Assembly: GCF_002160525.1 (NCBI RefSeq)
Contig: NZ_NFKT01000035.1
Span: forward strand, 1 to 47,327
Reading direction: 5' to 3'
Source of the DNA: Lachnoclostridium sp. An169
GTDB lineage: Bacteria > Bacillota > Clostridia > Lachnospirales > Lachnospiraceae
Length of the DNA: 47,327 nucleotides
Position numbers and translations under genes: made by a program. The notes under the pieces are model-generated. The model did no database searches, had not been told where the DNA came from, and saw only the letters and a list, made by a program, of their open reading frames with translations. This document shows, in pieces, positions 42,222-47,327 of the stretch. Every line of letters begins with the position of its first letter. The stretch's first letter is position 1.

Positions 42222-44321
42222 ATGGATAATCAATTGGCACTACTGACATTATGCGGCTCCATTATCGCACTTCTCTTTGTGGCAAGCAGGGCACAGAAAG
42301 TGCTCCGGTTCCCGGAAGGAAGCGATAAAATGAAAAAGATTTCCGCATCCATTCACCAGGGGGCAATGGCGTATCTGAGACGCCAGTACAAGATCCTTAT
42401 CGGATTTTTTGCAGCGATGTTTGTGATCCTCTTTGTTATGGCAGCTCTCGGACTGCTTACATGGTTTGTTCCGTTCGCGTTTGTGACGGGAGGATTTTTC
42501 TCGGGACTTTCCGGATTTGTGGGAATGCAGATCGCGACCCGGGCAAATGCCAGGACGGCTGCAGCCTGCCAGAAAAGCCTGAACAAGGGACTGAATGTGG
42601 CGTTTTCGGCCGGATCGGTTATGGGATTTACCGTTGTCGGACTCGGTCTTCTGGACATCTCGATCTGGTACCTGCTGCTCAGGCTTGTGTTTAAACTCCC
42701 GATCGAAGATATCACAAGCACAATGCTGACATTCGGTATGGGTGCTTCTTCCATGGCACTGTTTGCACGTGTCGGCGGCGGTATTTATACAAAGGCGGCG
42801 GATGTGGGAGCTGACCTCGTAGGAAAAGTCGAGGCGGGAATCCCGGAAGATGATCCGCGAAATCCGGCTGTTATTGCCGACAATGTGGGTGATAATGTAG
42901 GAGATGTTGCCGGAATGGGAGCGGACCTGTATGAGTCATACGTAGGTTCGATCCTGTCAGCATGTGCTCTTGGGGTTATCGCATTCAATAAGATAGAATC
43001 TGTGGACCGTGTGAATGCAGTTGTGATTCCGATGATCCTGGCGGCAGTCGGAGTACTCGCGTCGATTATCGGCTCGCTTCTGGTAAAAACGGGGGAGAAC
43101 ACGGATCAGAGCACACTGCTGAAAGCACTCAGAAGAGGAACAAATACGAGCGCACTCATCATTGCGGTCGTTGCATTTCCGATTGTATGGTTTATCCTGG
43201 GCAAGGAGTTTATCGGATTTTACTTTGCGATTCTCGGAGGTCTGCTCGCAGGTGTGCTGATCGGATTCTTTACGGAATATTTTACTTCGGATACATATAA
43301 ACCGACGCAGAAGCTGGCGGATAAGTCGGAGACAGGCTCTGCGACGATTATCATCGGCGGTCTGAGCCTGGGAATGCTTTCCACCGCAGTTCCGATCGTC
43401 ATCATTGCAGTATGCGTTATGGCGGCATATGCGTTCTCGGGTGGTTTTATTGAGTCTACAAGAGGTCTGTATGGTATTGCTCTTGCGGCTGTGGGAATGC
43501 TTTCCACCCTTGGAATTACTCTTGCCACAGATGCATACGGACCGATTGCTGACAACGCGGGCGGTATCGCGGAGATGGCAGGACTGGATGAAAACGTGAG
43601 AAAACGTACAGATGCCCTGGATTCTCTGGGAAATACCACAGCCGCGACCGGAAAAGGATTCGCTATCGGATCTGCAGCGCTTACAGCGTTGGCACTGATT
43701 GCTTCTTATGTTGAGAAGGTTCAGGAAGTAGGCGGTTCGGAGGTTGTGCTTGATATGAGTGTCATGAATCCGACGGTTCTGGTCGGTATCTTCATCGGTT
43801 CATGCCTGCCGTTTGTATTTGCAGCGCTTACGATGGACTCCGTGGGACGTGCGGCGCAGAGTATCGTAGTTGAGGTGCGCCGTCAGTTCAGGGAAATCAA
43901 GGGGCTGATGGAAGGAAAAGCGGATGCGGACTATGCAACCTGTGTTGATATCTGTACAAAGGCAAGTCTTCGTGAGATGATCCTTCCGACGCTGCTTGCC
44001 ATTGTGACTCCTGTTGTGACAGGTCTTATTCTCGGATACAACGGCGTGATCGGACTTTTGACAGGTTCCACGGCAACCGGATTCCTCATGGCTATCTTCA
44101 TGGCGAATGCCGGCGGTGCATGGGACAATGCTAAGAAATACATTGAGGGCGGCGCTCACGGCGGAAAGGGAAGCGAACAGCACAAGGCTGCAGTTGTCGG
44201 CGATACGGTGGGCGATCCGTTCAAGGATACATCGGGACCGTCCATCAATATCCTGATCAAGCTGCTTTCCATGGTTTCCATCGTGTTTGCGGCACTTGTG
44301 GTGAATTATCATATTTTCTGA
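42222..44321 (+). CDS. hppA: Membrane-bound ion-translocating pyrophosphatase, K+-dependent type
   Basis: Integral membrane enzyme of about 699 residues and some 16 helices that couples pyrophosphate hydrolysis to Na+ and/or H+ export. Substrate-site motifs are [40 protein letters not shown] and [38 protein letters not shown] has Ala, not Lys, at the position that separates K+-dependent from K+-independent enzymes. Na+ pumping is common in such anaerobe enzymes but is not proven by these motifs. I take ATG 42222 (GGAGG at 42207-42211); ATG 42213 is possible. Confidence 0.95.
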   Translation: MDNQLALLTLCGSIIALLFVASRAQKVLRFPEGSDKMKKISASIHQGAMAYLRRQYKILIGFFAAMFVILFVMAALGLLTWFVPFAFVTGGFFSGLSGFVGMQIATRANARTAAACQKSLNKGLNVAFSAGSVMGFTVVGLGLLDISIWYLLLRLVFKLPIEDITSTMLTFGMGASSMALFARVGGGIYTKAADVGADLVGKVEAGIPEDDPRNPAVIADNVGDNVGDVAGMGADLYESYVGSILSACALGVIAFNKIESVDRVNAVVIPMILAAVGVLASIIGSLLVKTGENTDQSTLLKALRRGTNTSALIIAVVAFPIVWFILGKEFIGFYFAILGGLLAGVLIGFFTEYFTSDTYKPTQKLADKSETGSATIIIGGLSLGMLSTAVPIVIIAVCVMAAYAFSGGFIESTRGLYGIALAAVGMLSTLGITLATDAYGPIADNAGGIAEMAGLDENVRKRTDALDSLGNTTAATGKGFAIGSAALTALALIASYVEKVQEVGGSEVVLDMSVMNPTVLVGIFIGSCLPFVFAALTMDSVGRAAQSIVVEVRRQFREIKGLMEGKADADYATCVDICTKASLREMILPTLLAIVTPVVTGLILGYNGVIGLLTGSTATGFLMAIFMANAGGAWDNAKKYIEGGAHGGKGSEQHKAAVVGDTVGDPFKDTSGPSINILIKLLSMVSIVFAALVVNYHIF

Positions 44322-44388
44322 TGCGGGGATGTGCAGTTTCAGCACCGGGGATATCAGGATGAAGTGAATTTAAAGAACGATTAAGAGT

Positions 44389-44419
44389 GAAAAAGATGGC
44401 GGTGATGGCCATCTTTTTC
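44389..44419. terminator. Bidirectional terminator between hppA and the VOC gene
   Basis: GAAAAAGATGGC (44389-44400) / GCCATCTTTTTC (44408-44419). A-rich on the left arm and T-rich on the right, so it can serve both the plus-strand hppA and the converging minus-strand VOC gene. Confidence 0.85.
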
Positions 44420-44442
44420 CTTTGTGAACAGGCTTATAATTT

Positions 44443-44811
44443 TTATTTGGCCGGCACTATTTCGAGCCAGTACCCGTCAGGATCGGAGATGAAGTAGATC
44501 CCCATTTTCGGATTCTCGAAGCAGACGCAGCCCATCTCTTTATGTTTTGCAAAAGCAGCGTTAAAATCATCTACTTCAAATGCAAGATGAATCTCGTTGT
44601 CGCCGAGATTGTAGGGACGGTCCATATCCCGGAGCCAGGTGAGCTCAAGAAGATGAGGCGTGGTGCCGTCTCCTAAATATACAAGTTTGAAACTGCCGTC
44701 GTCCGCGTCTTTTGTGCGCGTTACGGTGAGCCCGAGCGCTTCTTTATAGAAAGCAAGCGATTTTTCCAGGTCGTAAACATTCAGGTTATTGTGTGCGAAT
44801 GTAAATTTCAT
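44443..44811 (-). CDS. VOC family protein, glyoxalase I-like
   Basis: A 122-residue metalloenzyme of the vicinal-oxygen-chelate fold. FAHNNLNVYDLEKSLAFYKE and IHLAFEVDDFNAAFAKHK are the two beta-alpha-beta modules; metal ligands would be His7, Glu (LLELTW), His (EIHLAF) and Glu (WLEIVPAK). It resembles lactoylglutathione lyase, which detoxifies methylglyoxal, although the thiol cofactor in this lineage is uncertain. AAGGAGGC precedes ATG 44811. A promoter on the minus strand, TTGAAA (44936-44931), 17 bases, TACTAT (44913-44908), fits. Confidence 0.87.
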   Translation of the reverse strand: MKFTFAHNNLNVYDLEKSLAFYKEALGLTVTRTKDADDGSFKLVYLGDGTTPHLLELTWLRDMDRPYNLGDNEIHLAFEVDDFNAAFAKHKEMGCVCFENPKMGIYFISDPDGYWLEIVPAK

Positions 44812-44994
44812 GTGAGAGCCTCCTTATTTTGGATTTCTGTACAAAAAGGGATCTGCCTGTTGATGAATATTGTATTCAGCGGCAGGAGATATTCTGTGTA
44901 CCTGCTTATAGTAACAGAAAATACGGGGATTTTCAATAAAATCGGTCGGTGCGGAAAAGTGATAAAATTTCTGGCTGCCGGACAGCAAAACAGG

Positions 44995-45023
44995 GCATGG
45001 CTTACTGATTTCCTGCATACATT
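44995..45023 (+). promoter_or_regulatory. Possible sigma-E-type promoter of spoIIID
   Basis: GCATGGC (44995-45001), 14-base spacer, CATACATT (45016-45023). The -10 matches the mother-cell sigma-E consensus CATAcAnT well; the -35 only partly. spoIIID is a known sigma-E target in Bacillus and clostridia. Confidence 0.5.
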
Positions 45024-45052
45024 GTAAAAATGAGGTTTGCAGGGGGATTTTT

Positions 45053-45304
45053 TTGAAGGATTATATTGAAGAGAGAGCCGTGGAGATCGCAAATTATATT
45101 ATAGAGAACAGTGCAACGGTGAGACAGACGGCAAAGAAGTTCCGGATCAGTAAGAGTACGGTACATAAGGATGTCACCGAGCGGCTCCTCCAGATCAATC
45201 CAACCCTCGCCCGGGAAGCGCGCAAGGTTCTGGATACCAACAAATCAGAACGACACATCCGGGGAGGGATGGCCACGAGAGAGAAATATCTTCATCAGCA
45301 CTGA
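45053..45304 (+). CDS. spoIIID: Sporulation transcriptional regulator SpoIIID
   Basis: An 83-residue DNA-binding protein of the mother-cell sporulation programme. MKDYIEERAVEIANYI, then VRQTAKKFRISKSTVHKDVTERL (helix-turn-helix), INPTLAREARKVLD and HIRGGMATREKYL match Bacillus SpoIIID along its length. Start is TTG 45053 with AGGGGG at 45041-45046. It shows that the organism belongs to a spore-forming lineage. Confidence 0.96.
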   Translation: MKDYIEERAVEIANYIIENSATVRQTAKKFRISKSTVHKDVTERLLQINPTLAREARKVLDTNKSERHIRGGMATREKYLHQH

Positions 45305-45323
45305 GAATCGCCGGAAGTGCCAG

Positions 45324-45367
45324 AAAAGAATTCCCGGCAGGGTAGAACATGCCGGGAATTCTTTTTT
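45324..45367 (+). terminator. Terminator of spoIIID
   Basis: AAAAGAATTCCCGGCA (45324-45339) / TGCCGGGAATTCTTTT (45350-45365) with T-run. Very stable and A/T-flanked. Confidence 0.92.
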
Positions 45368-45391
45368 ATAAAGGGTAGACAAAATATAGAG

Positions 45392-45424
45392 AACATAGCC
45401 ATTATAAAAATGGCTATGTTTTTT
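45392..45424 (+). terminator. Second terminator hairpin, target of the group II intron
   Basis: AACATAGCCAT (45392-45402) / ATGGCTATGTT (45410-45420), TATAAAA loop, then TTTT. The intron begins about 5 bases after the T-run. Group IIC introns are known to insert behind such stem-loops. Confidence 0.8.
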
Positions 45425-45428
45425 ACTT

Positions 45429-47327
45429 GTGTGCCGAGCATGGCACTAATCTTACTGGTGAAAGTCCAGTCACGGGTATTTACCGCCAAGTGTAGTGAAC
45501 CACAAGCCGGTGTCAGTAATGGCATAGGTGGAGGAAGTGGTGTAGCAAAGTTCTTGAGCCTACGAACAGAAACTTGATCAGGCAATTAGGTGGGTAAGGT
45601 TGCAAGACAAACTGAAGCCCGAAAGGTAAACGTAAGCCAAAGTTGTAAATCAAGAGGTTGTGGAACGAAAGATTAGTGTCTTACCTCGGGAGGCCCTACT
45701 CACATACCGGGAGGTATGGTCGAAAAAGGTTTGGAGAGGGAGTCAGATGATGTCATAGTAGGCGAAGCCCCAGTGGGGATATAGCCGAAGGACTGAAACG
45801 ATTTATAGTACAAATCGCTATGTTTAAAATAATACATGAGCCGGAAATCGGGTGGACAGGAAAGTAGGAACGTAACCGAGGAATAATGTCTATACCTGGA
45901 GGGGCGGTATGTATGAATCTTGAGATAGGTCAGAGGAGTAACAACGATGGAATTAATTGAAGTGATTTTATCAAAGGAAAACCTGAACAGAGCCTATAAA
46001 AAGGTAGTTGCCAATAAAGGCGCGGGCGGCGTTGACGGAGTTACTGTAGAGGAGTTGGGGAACTATATAAGGGAGAACCGGGAGAAAATCATAATGTCTC
46101 TCAGAAACAGAACTTATATGCCGAAGCCAGTCCGAAGAGTATTCATTCCAAAAGACAACGGAAAGAAAAGACCGTTAGGGATACCGACGGCGCTGGACCG
46201 AACAATCCAACAGGCAATATCACAGCCTATATCTGATATTTACGAGAAAATATTCAGTGACTACAGCTACGGGTTCAGACCGGGAAGAAGTTGCCATGAT
46301 GCCATCAGGCAGGCACTGGAATACTTGAATGAAGGGTATGAATGGGTAGTAGATATAGATATAGAACAGTTTTTCGATAAGGTAAATCATGACAAACTAA
46401 TTCAGATACTAAGGGAACAGGTAAATGACAGTACCACATTAAATCTGATTCGGAAATATCTGAAAGCAGGAGTAATGGAAAACGGGTTGGAGAAAGCGAC
46501 AATCACGGGCGTGCCACAAGGGGGTCCACTTTCCGTCGTATGTTCAAATGTGTATCTAGATAAGTTGGACAAAGAACTGGAATACAGAGGGCTCCGGTTT
46601 ACGAGGTATGCAGATGATGTGCTGATATTTACAAAAAGTGAAATGGCAGCCAACCGGGTGATGAAATCCATAAGCAACTGGTTGGAAAGAAAACTATTCC
46701 TGAAGGTAAATGCAGCCAAAACGAAAGTTGTCAGACCGACACGGAGTAAATATCTGGGATTCACATTTCTGAAGAATGGTGGAGAATGGAAAGTAAAACC
46801 CACTACGGAAAAGAAAAAGAAGCTCAAAAAGAAAGTGAGTGAATATCTGAAAAGAGGCAGAGCAGTCGCGAGACCTCTGGCGGCGACAATCAAACGCGTT
46901 AATGAAATGGTGAGAGGATGGATTAATTACTTTCGGATTGGGCTGATGAAGCAGTATATGGAAGAGTTTGGAGAATGGCTGAGGCACAAAGTAAGAGTGA
47001 TTGTCATGAAGCAGTGGAAGAAGCCGAAAACCATATACAGAAATCTGAGATACTTAAACTGGAAGAATCACAATGGATTTAGCCATGAAGATATTTATAA
47101 AGTGGCAAATTCAAGGCTTGGTTGGTACAAGAGAAGTGGAATGAACGTAGTAAATTTCATTCTCAGCAAAGATATACTTGAAAACAGGATAAAAGATGGA
47201 GCGGGGTTGCTCAATCCTTTATCCTATTACTTAGTAAAAGTTGGAATATAAGTTGTAGAGCCGTATACGAGACCCGTACGTACGGTTCAATGGGAGGGGC
47301 GAGATTTTATTCTCCCTCTACCCTATT
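45429..47327 (+). mobile_element. Group II intron, class C (IIC), near complete
   Basis: The 5' end is probably GTGCC at 45429. About 500 bases of structured RNA (domains I-IV) precede the encoded reverse transcriptase. Domain V is clear at 47258-47288: GAGCCGTA ... TACGGTTC with the catalytic AGC and a CG bulge. Domain VI follows (about 47291-47323) with a candidate branch A at 47320. The 3' splice site should lie at 47326-47327 or just beyond, so the 3' exon is not visible. Insertion behind a terminator and an endonuclease-less protein both indicate class C. Confidence 0.85.
45947..47251 (+). CDS. ltrA: Group II intron-encoded reverse transcriptase/maturase
   Basis: A 434-residue intron protein. 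The reverse transcriptase shows GAGGVDGVTVEEL, RRVFIPKDNGKKRPLGIPT, YGFRPGRSCHDAI, DIDIEQFFDKVNH, GVPQGGPLS and the catalytic YADD. The maturase/thumb follows (SEYLKRGRAVARPLAATIKR; VRGWINYFRIG). There is no C-terminal HNH endonuclease, the usual state for class C introns, which rely on single-stranded or replication-associated target sites. The frame is intact, so the element may be active. GAGGAG precedes ATG 45947. Confidence 0.94.
   Translation: MELIEVILSKENLNRAYKKVVANKGAGGVDGVTVEELGNYIRENREKIIMSLRNRTYMPKPVRRVFIPKDNGKKRPLGIPTALDRTIQQAISQPISDIYEKIFSDYSYGFRPGRSCHDAIRQALEYLNEGYEWVVDIDIEQFFDKVNHDKLIQILREQVNDSTTLNLIRKYLKAGVMENGLEKATITGVPQGGPLSVVCSNVYLDKLDKELEYRGLRFTRYADDVLIFTKSEMAANRVMKSISNWLERKLFLKVNAAKTKVVRPTRSKYLGFTFLKNGGEWKVKPTTEKKKKLKKKVSEYLKRGRAVARPLAATIKRVNEMVRGWINYFRIGLMKQYMEEFGEWLRHKVRVIVMKQWKKPKTIYRNLRYLNWKNHNGFSHEDIYKVANSRLGWYKRSGMNVVNFILSKDILENRIKDGAGLLNPLSYYLVKVGI

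Noticed and set aside
1..47327. Phage, defence or toxin-antitoxin island
   Set aside because: Apart from the edge Rpn fragment and the group II intron, no integrase, capsid, restriction or toxin genes were recognised.

Overview
The window looks like a chromosomal segment of a spore-forming Firmicute of the family Lachnospiraceae; the genus cannot be fixed from the sequence alone. Evidence: Gram-positive ribosome binding sites and sigma-A promoters (TTGACA-17-TATAAT types), a spoIIID gene, a PreQ1-I riboswitch controlling queT, a K+-dependent membrane pyrophosphatase, and a TPR/acidic protein of a type I associate with this family. The window is mostly metabolic and transport genes. The clear mobile element is a group II intron at the right edge; the left edge holds the start of an Rpn-type nuclease gene.

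Layout. (1) 1-75: N-terminus of an Rpn/PD-(D/E)XK protein. (2) 391-5047: potABCD polyamine importer with unusual PotA and PotD architecture. (3) 5044-7074: queuosine-precursor unit queT-queF-queC with promoter, PreQ1-I aptamer and terminator. (4) 7182-8408: PatB/MalY-type C-S lyase. (5) 8417-21929: a long collinear unit with a polar amino-acid ABC importer, a cytidylate-kinase-like protein, a DUF6282 hydrolase, two aminotransferases, a D-2-hydroxyacid dehydrogenase, an aspartate-dehydrogenase-like enzyme, an M20 carbamoylase/allantoate amidohydrolase, a cyclic amidohydrolase, an ATC-hydrolase-like protein and a GntR regulator. A 14-bp palindrome of GntR type lies between the putative -35 and -10 of its proximal promoter. 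I think this is an uncharacterised catabolic system: import of a cyclic ureide/amidine or N-carbamoyl amino acid, ring opening, decarbamoylation, then deamination. (6) 21934-25671: DUF3842 plus larE-larB-larC for the nickel-pincer nucleotide cofactor, without a LarA racemase in view. (7) 25847-28956, minus strand: MATE exporter with a NimA-like flavoprotein, and a GH25-LysM lysozyme. (8) 29045-33068, minus strand: a GT2 glycosyltransferase and a YfhO-GtrA fusion that together resemble a three-component glycosylation system for cell-wall polymers, divergent from a response regulator/histidine kinase pair (33249-35370) with a tandem operator in between. (9) 35400-36360: AT-rich stretch with a decayed gene. 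(10) 36475-44419: a giant TPR-acidic-AAA protein, glgB and hppA. (11) 44443-45367: a VOC protein and spoIIID. (12) 45429 to the end: a group IIC intron inserted a few bases behind a terminator-like hairpin.

Themes: salvage and cofactors (queuosine, nickel-pincer nucleotide), nitrogen-compound catabolism, envelope glycosylation and sporulation. No tRNA, rRNA or CRISPR array was seen. All functional calls rest on motif recognition by eye; no database search was run.
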